A DNA stretch of 60,000 bases from Owenia fusiformis (taxonomy: Eukaryota > Annelida > Polychaeta > Sabellida > Oweniidae). Positions within the stretch are counted from its first letter, which is position 1, and the number at the start of each line of letters is the position of its first letter. Location of the stretch: the NCBI GenBank assembly GCA_903813345.2, contig CAIIXF020000003.1, positions 2,820,109 through 2,880,108 on the forward strand. The letters are read 5' to 3'. The position numbers were made by a program, and so were the translations under genes. This document shows, one piece after another, positions 33,231-45,041 of this stretch. The notes beneath the pieces are model-generated. The model was not told the DNA's origin. It saw only the letters and a list, made by a program, of their open reading frames with translations, and made no database searches.

Positions 33231-33918
33231 TTATGGTACGTTCACACCAACGGCGCTTTGATGGCGCTTTGATGGCGCTTTAAAGCGGCTTGTAAAGCGG
33301 CACCAAAGCGTAACAAAGCTTAATTAAAGCGTCGGGGTCGTAATAGGTCGTAGAAAAGCTCGGGAGTAAAGCGGGATATTCGGCAAGAGCGCTAAAAAAT
33401 TTAAACTGTTTAAGCGTTCGCACCAACGGCGCTTTGATGGCGCTTTAAAGCGGATTGTAAAGCGGCACCAAAGCGTAACAAAGCTTGATTAAAGCGTCGG
33501 GATCGTAATAGGTCGTAGAAAAGTTCGGAGTAAAGCGGGATATTCGGCAAGAGCGCCAAAAAATGTTAAACTGTTTAACAATTTTGGGCGCTCTGTTACG
33601 AATTGATTGAAGCGCCGAGAGCGTATCAAAGCTTAACAAACCGTAACAAAGCTCAACAAAGCTTGACTCAAAGCGTAGGAAAGCTTAACACAGCTTGGTT
33701 CAAAGCGGGGACCCCAGTCTATTCACGGTCTGTTACCACTTGACACGCTTCGTTAAGATGTCTCAAGATTTGGTACGATCTGGCATGAAGATCTGACACG
33801 AGGTCAGACGCTTTCATCAATATCTGACACTCTTTGTTACACTTTCCTGAGGGACTCTCAAGCTTTCCAACGAATTGAGACGCTTTAATCAAGGATTGAA
33901 ACGCTTTGCTAGGCTTTG

Positions 33919-34032
33919 TTACGCTTGAAAGTTTTCACACGCTATATCACGCCGTGCGACAAACGTCATGTCTTCTTCAGATAGGTCATGCTCTGGTCCA
34001 TCTGGAATTTCTGGATCTCGTTGTTCTGCCAT
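33919..34032 (-). pseudogene. Residual N-terminal ORF of the Harbinger-like element, copy 1
   Basis: 37 codons from ATG 34032 to TAA 33919-33921. The first half is acidic (MAEQRDPEIPDGPEHDLSEE) and the end runs into the CAAAGC repeat arm. The first 19 residues are repeated with two changes in copy 2. It looks like the amino end of an autonomous element's protein left after internal deletion. Confidence 0.6.
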
Positions 34033-34078
34033 CGTGTTCTCGAGTCAAAGATGCAATGGTTTTATGGATCTACTGCAT

Positions 34079-34087
34079 CTTTATATA
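34079..34087 (-). promoter_or_regulatory. TATA box in Harbinger-like copy 1
   Basis: TATATAAAG on the minus strand, starting 55 nt upstream of the ATG at 34032. The interval is nearly identical in copy 2. Confidence 0.55.
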
Positions 34088-34674
34088 GTCATTGGATCAA
34101 AAGCGGCATGGAATCGGCGATCTCGATATTTTCCAATGCGTGTCAGAGCTTAACAGAGCGTAACAATGCTCAACAGAGTTTTTCAATCGTATCAGAGCCT
34201 GATTTAAAGCGTCATAATCGCATCAAAGCGTAATAATGCTTATCAAAGCTTTTCAAAGCGTGATTTCAAGCGTAACAAAGCCTGATCAAAGCGGGATAAA
34301 AGCGTGAGGAACCTTTTAGAGCTATGTTAAGCTTTCCTACGCTTTGGATCAAGTTTTTCTGAGCTTTGTTACGGTTTGTTAAGCTTTGATACGCTCTCGG
34401 CGCTTAATCGATTCGTAACAGAGCGCCCAAAATTTTTTAAGAGTTTAAAATTTTTTGGCGCTCTTGCCGAATATCCCGTTTTACTCTGAGCTTTTCTACG
34501 ACCTATTACGACCCCGACGCTTTAATCAAACTTTGTTACGCTTTGGTGCCGCTTTACAAGCCGCTTTAAATCGCCATCAAAGCGCCGTTGGTATGAAGAA
34601 AAATGACAAAAATGACGGCGCTTTGCTCGCCGATTTAAAGCGTGGCATTCGCCGTTGGTGTGAACGTACCTTTA

Positions 34675-36089
34675 AGCTACGTTCACACCAACGGCGCTTT
34701 GGTGACGCTTTAAAGCGGCACCAAAGCGTAGCAAAGCTTCATTAAAGCGTCGGGGTCGTAATAGGTCGTAGAAAAGCTCGGGAGTAAAGCGGGATATTCG
34801 GTAAGAGCGCTAAAATTTTTTAACTGTTTAAGCGTTCGCACCAACGGCGCTTTGATGGCGCTTTAAAGCGGCTTGTAAAGCGGCACCAAAGCGTAACAAA
34901 GCTTGATTAAAGCGTCGGGGTCGTAATAGGTCGTAGAAAAGTTCGGAGTAAAGCGGGATATTCGGCAAGAGCGCCAAAAAATTTTAAACTGTTTAAACAT
35001 TTTGGGCGTTCTGTTACGAATTGATTAAAGCGCCGAGAGCGTATCAAAGCTTAAAAACCGTAACAAAGCTCAGCAAAGCTTGACCCAAAGCGTAGGAAAG
35101 CTTAACAGAGCTTGGTTCAAAGCGGGGACCCCAGTCTCTTCACGGTCTGTTACCACTTTACACGCTTCGTTAAGATGTCTCAAGATTTGTTACGATCTGG
35201 CATGAAGATCTGACACGAGGGCAGACACTTTCATCAATATCTGACACTCTTTGTTACGCTTTCGTGAATGACTCTCAAGCTTTCCAACAAATTGAGACGC
35301 TTACATCAAGAATTGAAACGCTTTGTTAGGCTTTGTTACGCTTGACAAGCTTCCTCATGTTCTCTCATGCTCTTTCACGCCGTGCGTCAAACATCATGTT
35401 TTATTCAGATAGGTCATGCTCTGGTCCATCTGGAATTTCTGGATCTTGTTGGTCTGCCATCGTGTTCCCGAGTCAAAGATGCAATGGTTTTATGGATCTA
35501 CTGCATCTTTATATAGTCATTGGATCAAAAGCGGCATGAAATCGGCGATCTCGACATTTTCCAATGCGTGACAGAGCTTTACAGAGCGTAACAATGCACA
35601 ACAGAGCTTGGCAATCGTATCAGAGCCTGATTTAAAGCGTCATAATCGCATCAAAGCGTAATAATGCTTATCAAAGCTTATCAAAGCGTGATTTCAAGCG
35701 TAACAAAGCCTGGTCAAAGCGTGAGGAACCTATCAGAGCTATGTTAAGCTTTCCTACGCTTTGGATCAAGCTTTTCTGAGCTTTGTTACGGTTTGTTAAG
35801 CTTTGATACGCTCTCGGCGCTTAATCGATTCGTAACAGAGCGCCCAATTTTTTTTAAAAAGTTCAACATTTTTTGGCGCTCTTGCCGAATATCCCGCTTT
35901 ACTCTGAGCTTTTCTACGACCTATTACGACCCCGACGCTTTAATAAAGCTTTGTTACGCTTTGGTGCCGCTTTACAAGCCGCTTTAAAGCGCCATCAAAG
36001 CGCCGTTGGTATGAAGAAAAATGACAAAAATGACGGCGCTTTGCTCGCCGATTTAAAGCGTGGCATTCGCCGTTGGTGTGAACGTACCT
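34675..36089. mobile_element. PIF/Harbinger-like foldback element, copy 2
   Basis: Same orientation and structure as copy 1. It shares the TTA at 34672-34674 and has TTA again at 36090-36092, so the two copies stand tandem with one TTA between. The left tip reads GCTACGTTCACACC (one substitution). The CAAAGC arms and central promoter/ATG segment are retained. Confidence 0.82.
35401..35460 (-). pseudogene. Residual N-terminal ORF of the Harbinger-like element, copy 2
   Basis: 19 codons (MADQQDPEIPDGPEHDLSE) ending in TAA at 35401-35403; copy 1 continues past this point. TATATAAAG at 35507-35515 precedes it at the same distance. Confidence 0.55.
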
Positions 36090-36222
36090 TTACCACCAAT
36101 GAAGTTGAGCAATACCTCTTGGGTATATCTATATACGGTCGTAATTTACGTAATTAACCTGGAGGATAGACCCAGAAACCCCTCCTTGAAGGAGCCCCGT
36201 GTTCTTTTATGTGCACTTATAC

Positions 36223-37482
36223 CACGGTGTTATAGCATGATGGTTACGAAAAGGCGATTTGCAAAATTTTGCGGTAACGATAACAAAAAATGGCGGATTT
36301 GAAAGACAGCATGTCCTCTTTCTCGCCTGTAGGCAAGACTCACAGATAAGATTTCCTTTTCAACTAGTTCCATTCGGTGACGTATAAATGGATGGTTATA
36401 AAGGCTGGGTCAAATCTGCCAGGTGGTTTACTAGAAGCGGAATATAAGCTGTAAGCTTACCGACTGAGATGTCTAAGTTCATAATTTTTAGTCCATTTTC
36501 GTGATTTCTCAGTATGTATGCCTCAGAGCCACTTAAACTATTAACAGTAAGTAAACTGTGTATAAACAAGCCATAAAATGACAAATCCAGAACAGGAACG
36601 TGGTCATATTGTAAATAATAAGGTTTCAAACGCAATGTCGTTAGACGACTACGTATGAATTCTATAGACGGTAACGTATAGTATTAGATGTACATTAGAT
36701 ATTAAGCAGACGGTTACGTGCATGTACATCTTTCAAGTTAAGGTTGCTAGTTCTGATAGCCTCTTTCCATGTTATTGTTTTAATGGGTAAAAAATTGAAT
36801 ATTGAATTGCTTATTTTTGTTTTTAGGACTAGCAAGAGACGCTCTTGTTTGAGCCTCTATAGGGCAAGGGAAAAATTGTGTCTTACTTTATTTATGAAAC
36901 CAATTTAAGTCAAAAAGATAGCAATGAAGAGGCAAAAGAAGAATTAGCATCAAGTACTGATAATATGACAAAATTAATAACAATGAATCTGGGATACATA
37001 TATGAACGAGGTTCGCGTAACAGTCAATCAATTTTTTGCGTAACCGCAAATTAAAGATACAACATTATGGCTTAAGTAGAACATATTAGGTGGTTTCCAA
37101 TGCTCAATTGGCTTTTTATGATCGTGTGTAGGTTACATTTATATACCCCGAGGTCGTTAGGCAATGAAGACGATGCCCTAACGACAAAAATAAACAAATT
37201 ACTAAATTTTGTGTAGTTTTGATCAACAGTGTTTCACTTATTTCATGTTATCCCCGGGCATCAATTTGCAAAGAATACGTTTAAAATATACATTACACAG
37301 TGCATCGCCGAATGCGATGCCTACAAAAATCGTTCATCCTTTCATTGATACACAGTAGAAAAAAATAATGCACCAACATTAGTTTTCTGTTCCATCGCGG
37401 CCATTTTATTGGATAAATCAGTGATCGTAGTCGTCTAATCTCTTTTTCAGATGTGTCGTAACCGTCATGCTATAACACCGTG
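36223..37482. mobile_element. 1.26-kb TIR element, non-autonomous
   Basis: Terminal inverted repeats begin CACGGTGTTATAGCATGA (36223) and match at 37482 with one mismatch over about 27 bp. TATAC flanks both ends (36218-36222 and 37483-37487), a likely 5-bp duplication. Inside, GCGGTAAC and GTAACCGC words and GGCGGATTT / GGCCATTTT segments recur near the ends. No transposase frame. Confidence 0.72.
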
Positions 37483-37988
37483 TATACATAAAGTACACAC
37501 CAAAGCCTTTTGTACGAGTTGCAGACCACTCAGATGGTGTTTCTATTGCACCATGAAATATGTTTCAAAACATCTGATGTACGTTTTAATGATGAGAACT
37601 TAGACATGTGGTCTATAATTTTCTGAGTATCTTCCAACGCACTAATGATTTCTAATGTGCGCCCATTGCAGAAAAGCCAGCTAAAAAGCCATTTTAATCA
37701 ATTCGATGAGATACATTTTAAACTAAATATCCTGAAAATGCACCTGGACTTGTATTCATCGACTATCAATCTTGATCTCCAATAGAGTAAATGGGTAAAA
37801 TATTAGCACCTTGCTAGACAAGACTTTTTGTTGGACAAAGTTTATTTTTTGAAATTTGGAATGAAGATATTAGGACTATAGCCCACACATGTTAAAATCT
37901 GGGATTGAAATTATTTGTTTGCATAGGAAGTGCTATTCAAAATGGCCGATGGAGTAAATCAATTTGCATATTTCTTAGTTAGTTATTT

Positions 37989-38915
37989 TTTGACACTTAA
38001 CGAGACATACAGTCACGTGATATATGAAAACGAAATAGCCCCGCGGTCAATATGCAGAACTTGAGGTCACGTGACAAAATATCGAACACCAACGAAAGTT
38101 AACAAATATTGTTTTATTGCATTCGGTAAATAGCAAATTAGCTTTTGGTAAAACGCATTAAAGGCAAAATCAAATATATAGTGGTGACAAAAGTACAAGC
38201 TATATGTAAAAATGACCTACCAATCTATTCATTACAATCTCAAAATCAACATCTGGAAAAAGATTCACGATATGTAATAAATTGGTGAAGTTATTACGGA
38301 TTCAAAAAGAAATACAAAGCACTGTCAAATACAAAGCACTGTCAAAAACAATGCACTGTCAAATATATATTTTCTATATTTAATGACTAATATTGACATG
38401 TTACTTCATATTTTCATATATTTTTTACATGTAGTAAATGCATGTTAATAGGATGTTAATAGCATGTAAATTTCCTTAGATAATAAAGTGTGCACTTTGG
38501 GAATTTTTAGAAAATAGACATGACAAGGAATGAGAAGAGCCACGACAACTCTAAAATTGAAACACTTTTTTGTTGTCCTACTTGTTAGATCTGATTCTCT
38601 CTTTAACTATATTATTGGAAATGAAATCATTTGGTAAATACAGGCAAACTTATTTAGGTAAGGGTCCAAATAAAATTCGATATTGGCATAATATAACATA
38701 CCAATACAACTGTGCATATCATCTGACTGCACCATAAAGTCATCATTAATTGATGGCGGGATTGGCGCGTTACGTACATCGCCTTCTATAATAGATACTG
38801 GACGTTTATGTTGCCCAGCAGTCTTTTGATTTATGCTACGTTTCATGCTCTGATTCAATGATTTGACCTTTGGCCGATCGAGCCAGCACAGTAATGCATT
38901 CAAACAACTGACTCG
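37989..38915 (-). repeat. Direct duplication of about 0.9 kb, copy 1 (open exon copy)
   Basis: The segment from CTTAACGAGACATAC to the CGATCGAGCCA region is repeated at 39545-40480 at high identity and in the same orientation. Copy 1 holds an open minus-strand exon candidate (38702-38911). Confidence 0.85.
38702..38911 (-). CDS. Unrecognised coding exon candidate
   Basis: A minus-strand frame of 70 codons with a strong donor (G|GTATGT, phase 1) and a possible acceptor ending CGAG at 38912, which would make it symmetrical phase 1-1. The peptide is polar with three cysteines, a basic middle (SMKRSINQKTAGQHKR) and an acidic end (INDDFMVQSDDMHSC). Substitutions between the two duplicates at the 3' end keep the frame (Asn to Tyr, Phe to Leu), hinting at past constraint. 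I do not recognise the family, and no neighbouring exon could be joined. Confidence 0.35.
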
Positions 38916-39544
38916 GGAATACCTTACCCAACAGAAATAACAGTAGCTTGATAGTGAGGAAGTAATAAAGACATTGTAGTTGTGTTTGGTATATTTAAAC
39001 AGCCTCTTTAGTCGATACATGACATATTCCATACACATCTAATAAAGAGTCATTTCCATTGCACTGTTTAATTGTGTCAGTAAAAGCTAAAAAATAAGAA
39101 ATCAAAATATCATTTTGCAATAATATATGGAAAAATATATTCCTATTGTACATGAATGACATTTGTATATCTTAGATTGCTTCTAGTTTGGCTTATAAAG
39201 TGTGTGGCCTCTTATATTTGGATGCTTCTTTGCCATGTTATTTTCAATAAGATTAACATGGCTGAAATTCTTCAAATTACAAGACGGCACAGGCTTATTG
39301 CACAAAAAACTAAAAAATCTGAAATACACGAATGTCATTCATGTACATTATGAATATACTTATCCATATATTATTGCACAATGGTCTCCCAGTTTCTTAT
39401 TTTTGCCGTTCTACTGACGCAATGAAACAGTGAAATGGACTCTAACAAACAATTTACAAATCTTTACCCAATCTATCGACTGTTTTCTTATTTTATCGAA
39501 TATAATAACCTATACGATTTATATTCGCTGAATAGTTTATTTAG

Positions 39545-40480
39545 TTATTTTTCAAAACTTAACGAGACATACGGTCACGTGATATATGAAAACGAAATAG
39601 CTACCCGGCCATTTTGCAGAACTCGAGGTCACGTGACAAAATATCGAACAACAACGAAAGTTAACAAAATATTGTTTTATTGCATTCGGTAAATAGCAAA
39701 TTAGCTTTTGGTAAAACGCATTAAAGGCAAAATCATATATATATAGGGGTGACAAAAGTACAAGCTATATGTAAAAATGACCTACCAATCTATTCATTAC
39801 AATCTCAAAATCATGTGGAAAAAGATTCACGATATGTAATAAATTGGTGAAGTTATTACGGATTCAAAAAGAAATACAAAGCACTGTCAAATACAAAGCA
39901 CTGTCAAAAACAATGCACTGTCAAATATATATTTTCTATATTTAATGACTAATATTGACATGTTACTTCATATTTTCATATGTTTTTTACATGTGGTAAA
40001 TGCATGTTAATAGGATGTTAATATCATGTAAATTTCCTTAGATAATAAAGTGTGCACTTTGGGCATTTTTAGAAAATAGACATGACAAGGAAGAGCCACG
40101 ACAACTCTAAAATTAAATCACTTTTTGTTGTCCTACTTGTTAGATCTGATTCTATCTTTAACTATATTATTGGAAATTAAATCATTTGGAAAATACAGGC
40201 AAACTTTTTTAGGTAAGGGTCCAAATAAAATTCGATATTGGCATAATATAACATACCAATACAACTGTGCATATCATCTGACTGCACCATTAAGTCATCG
40301 TAAATTGATGGCGGGATTGGCGCGTTACGTACATCGCCTTCTATAATAGATATCTAGTATCCTTTAAAACCTGTCATACTGGTTTATGTTGCCCTGCAGA
40401 CCATTGATTTATGCTACGTTTCATGCTAGGATTCAATGATTTGACCTTTGGCCGATCGAGCCATCACATTAATGCATTCA
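39545..40480 (-). repeat. Direct duplication of about 0.9 kb, copy 2 (broken exon copy)
   Basis: Homologous to 37989-38915. The exon counterpart (about 40259-40480) has a Cys-to-stop change, an insertion of about 26 bp after ATAGAT and a 4-bp loss, so it is a pseudo-exon; the final 28 codons before the donor stay open. Confidence 0.85.
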
Positions 40481-40489
40481 AATAACTGA

Positions 40490-42185
40490 CTGTGAATACC
40501 TTACTCAACAGAAATAACATGAACTTGTATTCGCAAATGCAATATCCAGATTGACATTCCATTTCATGATTCATTTAAATATGACTCTTTAGACACAGTT
40601 AAATGACCCATGATTCAATATCCAATTCTAGGAAAATGTAGTTTTTGTTGTATTGGCGATGAGGTATGTGTATTGAGAAGTGAGTTTTTTGTAATATAGT
40701 TGGGTCTTAATATTAACAATATTCGAAAGAAAAGAGAGAAAGCAGAGCCCAGATAAAATACATTTTACAAGTCAAGTTCTCATTGAAATCAAATGTGCGC
40801 AGAAATATTAAAACATAATAAACACTTCTTTTAAAACTAATATAGGTCATTGATATTATTTTGTTTTAAATTAGAAAAAAAATTAAGAATTGTAGGAATA
40901 TATTATATACCCTTAAAGACACCACGGCATAACGAGATGGCATCACAGCTTAAAAAATACGTCATGTCGGTCCCGGGGTAGCTATACCTCATTCACGCAA
41001 ATAAATATAATTATATAAAAATATATTACATGTTTTGTGTTCAAATCTTCAGAGTTTATAGATAATTGAATGATGTAACATTGGTGGAAAAATCAAAGGA
41101 ATTAGTCGAAAAAACGATTGTGTAAAAATGCGTCCATTACTTATTGATCACCCCTCCCATATGATGTTCAATGTAAATGCAACCTTTCTTAATAGGGTGT
41201 CAACAAGCTGTGTTTGTAATAGATGATCTCAAAAGTTTTACTTTTTGCTTTTAAAATTGAGGAAATTGAAATCTTTGAATATTGAAGGACTGCCCGGACA
41301 GGTCACACGATGATATCATGAAACAATGTATTTAATAAAGAGGTTTATGCAGCCATCTCCATAATATTGGCAAATCGAATCGTTTATTAAAGGCTGTTTT
41401 TAAGTTTGGTGATTTAAAGACCACCTTTGCCAATATATATGCTAATTAAGAAAGTAGATTAATTAATTCCAAATGCTTGTAGGAAAAATAAGAACCACAT
41501 TACAATTTATTTATTTCATTTATTTATTATGACACGCTGTCAAATGAATACTTCCAGTTTTTACCCTAATGCGCCGAATGTGTCAATGCAAGAAGTTTTT
41601 GACCAAGTTACTGTAATAATAAAATATGATTTCCCTGAAAAGATCGAATCATTTGTGCAGTAGGAATAACATTGAATCGTATGTGTGATCTCCTAATAAA
41701 ATTTAGTAAAATATTAATACTTACATAAAGTACAACTTCTTTGTTGGTTCTGATCCAGGTTCGATATCCCGTATGTCGATTTAATATAAGCGACTCTTTA
41801 AATAAGAACCAGTGTTGAATAAACTGACCAACCATCATGAATGTCTAGACAATATATAAGTAAAAGGAACGTTGCCAAATGCAAAGTATTGTATTAAATG
41901 ATTAGTAAGGGACTGGTGTTGATATTGCAAACTGAATTCAACATTGTTTTTCTCTAAAGCCAATTATTGTTGGAACAAAATAGCATATGCATAGCTCAAA
42001 CAGGTGTATTACTTTACGATATACCTGACCATTTCCAAATATTTGCAATTAATGATAGAACAAAATCTTCTGTTAAAAAATAAAAATTCAATATCGGGTT
42101 ATTTATGATGAAACACTTAGTAGACTTAAAAATGAGATAACTTTGATCGACAAGGATAATTATGATGAATCTCTTGTATTAACAC
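40490..42185. other. AT-rich sequence, no gene recognised
   Basis: A minus-strand frame near 41.6-41.8 kb ends at a GTAAGT, but its peptide is uninformative. Confidence 0.4.
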
Positions 42186-42186
42186 T

Positions 42187-42480
42187 GCTTACAACTCATT
42201 TTTAAATATTTTATCCAAAAGATATGACAGATGTCTTCCTATTAAAAACAAAATAATTAAAACCTATAATGATAACAATAAAACAAGGATAACATTAGGG
42301 ATAATAATTTCAGCCGAATATAAAAATAAACTTTACACCAAATATAAGAAAAATCCAACTTTGCAAAACAAGACAGTTTACACTAAGAATAAAAGTAAAT
42401 TAAATCATGTTATCAAAAATGCAGAAGAAAAAAAACTTACTGATCACAATAAGACTTGTTTAAATATTGCACAACAGCAT
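42187..42480 (+). pseudogene. LINE fragment, endonuclease-RT linker
   Basis: One open frame reads RCLPIKNKIIKTYND and then GIIISAEYKNKLYTKYKKNP and KSKLNHVIKNAEE, the pattern between endonuclease and reverse transcriptase in CR1/Jockey-type non-LTR elements (KNKLY-KY-KNP...Y--YKNKLN--I--A). No RT core follows. Degenerate and 5' truncated. Confidence 0.7.
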
Positions 42481-42499
42481 CAATGGAAAAGTATTTATA

Positions 42500-42833
42500 A
42501 TCAGAAATTAAGGAACATGAGTTAAAATTACTTCTCAGAATTTAATTTCAAAATATTGAACAATCTACTGGCATGTCGATTTCTCATATCTTAAACAAAT
42601 GATAACGTTTTAAGAAATTGTCAATATGTCATGAATTACACAATATGAAACATATGTTATTTGAATGCATAAAAGTAAGACATGCATGGCAAGAGTTAAG
42701 TGCAAAGTCAAAGTGTCAAATAAAATACAAACATATTGTTACTGGATTCTTACCGGGTAACAATATTTCCAAAGGACAGGTGGCGGTAAACCCCTCTTTT
42801 AGCCCCCTACAAAACAAGTATATATTGACATAG
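42500..42833 (+). pseudogene. LINE fragment, C-terminal cysteine region
   Basis: FNFKILNNLLACRF appears in one frame and CHELHNMKHMLFEC...HAWQEL in another, the typical C-terminal H/C motif of non-LTR retrotransposon ORF2. It follows the linker fragment after only about 20-30 bp, so the RT domain is deleted; at least one frameshift is present. Confidence 0.65.
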
Positions 42834-42839
42834 AATTGA

Positions 42840-44690
42840 AGAGGAAGTATGACTTATTACTTAAAATGTGATTTCTGAGAATTTTGACATTTGACCTTGA
42901 CATTGGGATGGTTTAAAGGTCAACTTTGAGAGAGGCTATTTTTGTCAAAGTTTTGCCATTTTCTAATACACGAAATGAAAGCAATTGGCTTAATTTTGAT
43001 TGTGACTGGTAATAAGACATGTGAATGGAAATAAAAATATTTTTAATAAATTCTCACGGGCAATTACAAAAAAAACTTGAGAATAAATCCCCATATAGGC
43101 ATTTTTAGGGGGACTAAATTTTCCTGTTTCAAAAATGAATGTTCTTGTTGGCTTTTGAGTATCCAGTATCCTAAGCATGTTTAAAGATGTGATTATTGTT
43201 TTAATGCCCATGGGCAATTAAGATAAAATGACTGCAATTAAATGCACACAAGGGCACTTCCATGAGAATGGATTTTCTTATTTCAATTGATTCTCATCAG
43301 TTTTCTAAACATGTTTGCCATATTCTAAATAGTTATAGGGTCACTTTGAAATTAAATGTCTGTATGGACACTTAATTTTGCTTAAAATTCTCTACTTATA
43401 CCCTATTTAGAAAAACACTAAGGTCATTCAAAGATGTTTTTATAATTAATGCCACTAAATTCTATTTTTTCAGAAAAAAATGTTCCCACGTACTCTGTAC
43501 TTGTAATGCATATAAATGACAAGGGGAATTGTGATCTTGGATTATGTTGTAGTGAAATGAGATCCAAGATTGATTAAAAACTATTTGTATATAAGCTTCA
43601 GTATTGTCTTCATTAACAAGGTCATCTGAATCAAGAGGTGTGTACTTGCCTTCCCACAGTGTGTTATTGCATTTTTCACTATTAAATAATATATAAAACC
43701 CTTTAAATAAATAAAGGTTTTGTAGTTTTTAATATAAGGCCCTTCATCAGAATGCCAACATATAATTAATTTTGAATGGCCTAATCTGTACATACAGTTA
43801 TGTAGTGTACATGTATGCCCAGGTTAGCAGCCATATTGAAAACATAAACCAGTCAGCCTTATTTTCATCACAAAATTTAAGTTTAAGTGGTGAGCCCACA
43901 CTCCCACAACAATGATATTTGCAGGAAAGCTACTTCACAGTCTTTGCATTATACAGTTTCAATATCTTTTTTGTGGGAGTTTGGGCTGACGGTTAAATTT
44001 TCAATGAAAGGGAATGAGCAGGATGCTAAAACTTGATGACAAAGTGAACAAAAATGCCAATGTTTTTCAGATTTGCATTAGTAAACTTCATATATAGCTT
44101 GATTTTGTTAATGTTCTACTCCGAATGCTTGTATGCTATGTGTTCCATATAATAAATTCTATATAATGATAAGTTTTGATATTATTTTGATGGTAAATAT
44201 AGTGTGTACCCATATTCAGACAGTCTTGTGATAGGGGTTCTTACTGCCAATTTTTCAAAGAATCTGAAAACTAATGCCACTTTTTGAAATTGCACATTTC
44301 AAGAAAAAAGGTTTATCTACAACTTGCAATCGGTTTTAAAAGTAATTGGAAGAATGAGTTTTTTTGAAAAAGTCTAAGTGGACCAATAGTCTGTTAAATG
44401 GACCTGTTCTTTGGAAATATTATAATTAACAATTCTTGGAATAACAATTTATAAATAATTGGTGCATTTTTTCTGAAGATCATGTGAGTTGGGAAAGATT
44501 TGATATAAGAACAGCCTTTTGTAAAAAATTACATTTTTATGAATCTATATTCCATGTCATAGAAATGGAAACTGTTTTAGCATTGTGGATTAAAAAATCA
44601 ATCAAAAACTTTTAATTCAATATGCCTGTAGTTTTTTTGTACGGTTGTATTCATATTTACTCATATATTCTATGTGATATAAATAAATGA
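42840..44690. other. AT-rich sequence, no gene seen
   Basis: About 43892-43993 holds an inverted pair (GAGCCCACACTCCCACAA and TTGTGGGAGTTTGGGCTGA) around a ~65-nt loop. Otherwise featureless. Confidence 0.4.
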
Positions 44691-44739
44691 TGAAATAAAA
44701 AAAGTATTAAGACTTATATTGACCCAATGATTGACATGG

Positions 44740-45041
44740 AAAAAAATGAATAAAAATTTAATCTCTCCGTCCATTACCCCAGTTACAATAGATGATGTCA
44801 CAACAGGAATTAGATTACTAAAAGATTCTGCAGCTTCAATTGACGATATAAAATCTAAAGTTATAAAATCACTCAATGAAATTTTAGCAGCTCCACTTGC
44901 ACACATTTTCAATGTATCAATTTCCGAAAAAACATTCCACATATATGGCTCTTTTAAATTTTATTGAAAACATAAGAACATGTTTAGACAAATTCGAAAC
45001 AAGCATTGGAATAAACAAGGGGCGATCCATAGATTCTGATT
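44740..45041 (+). pseudogene. LINE reverse-transcriptase fragment, frameshifted
   Basis: One frame reads PVTIDDVTTGIRLLKDSAAS then SLNEILAAPLAHIFNVSISEKTFH, the N-terminal RT region of CR1/Jockey-type elements. Near 44945 the frame is broken and continues as MALLNFIENIRTCLDKFETSIG to a stop at 45039-45041, where later RT motifs would be, with intervening RT sequence missing. It may be part of the same element family as the fragments at 42.2-42.8 kb. Confidence 0.7.

Larger units (their letters stand above)
33234..34671. mobile_element. PIF/Harbinger-like foldback element, copy 1
   Basis: The ends are inverted repeats starting GGTACGTTCACACCAACGG, and TTA is duplicated at 33231-33233 and 34672-34674, the PIF/Harbinger target. 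Both arms are built from degenerate AAAGCGTAACAAAGCTT words in opposite orientation (foldback). The left arm also has a partial internal restart at about 33414 (TTCGCACCAACGGCGCTTTG). A central segment has a TATA box and a short ORF on the minus strand. No transposase remains. Confidence 0.82.

Noticed and set aside
34455-36302. Several 60-96-residue frames in the CAAAGC region
   Set aside because: They are translations of inverted repeat arms; the same peptides recur on both strands.
36461-36537. Minus-strand exon-like segment with a GTAAGC donor
   Set aside because: It lies inside a TIR element, its phase does not fit the exon candidate at 38.7 kb, and no domain is recognisable.
41608-41838. 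Minus-strand frame ending at GTAAGT, with a GGTTCGATATCC word on the other strand
   Set aside because: No acceptor or domain; the B-box-like word has no matching A box, so neither an exon nor a tRNA is supported.
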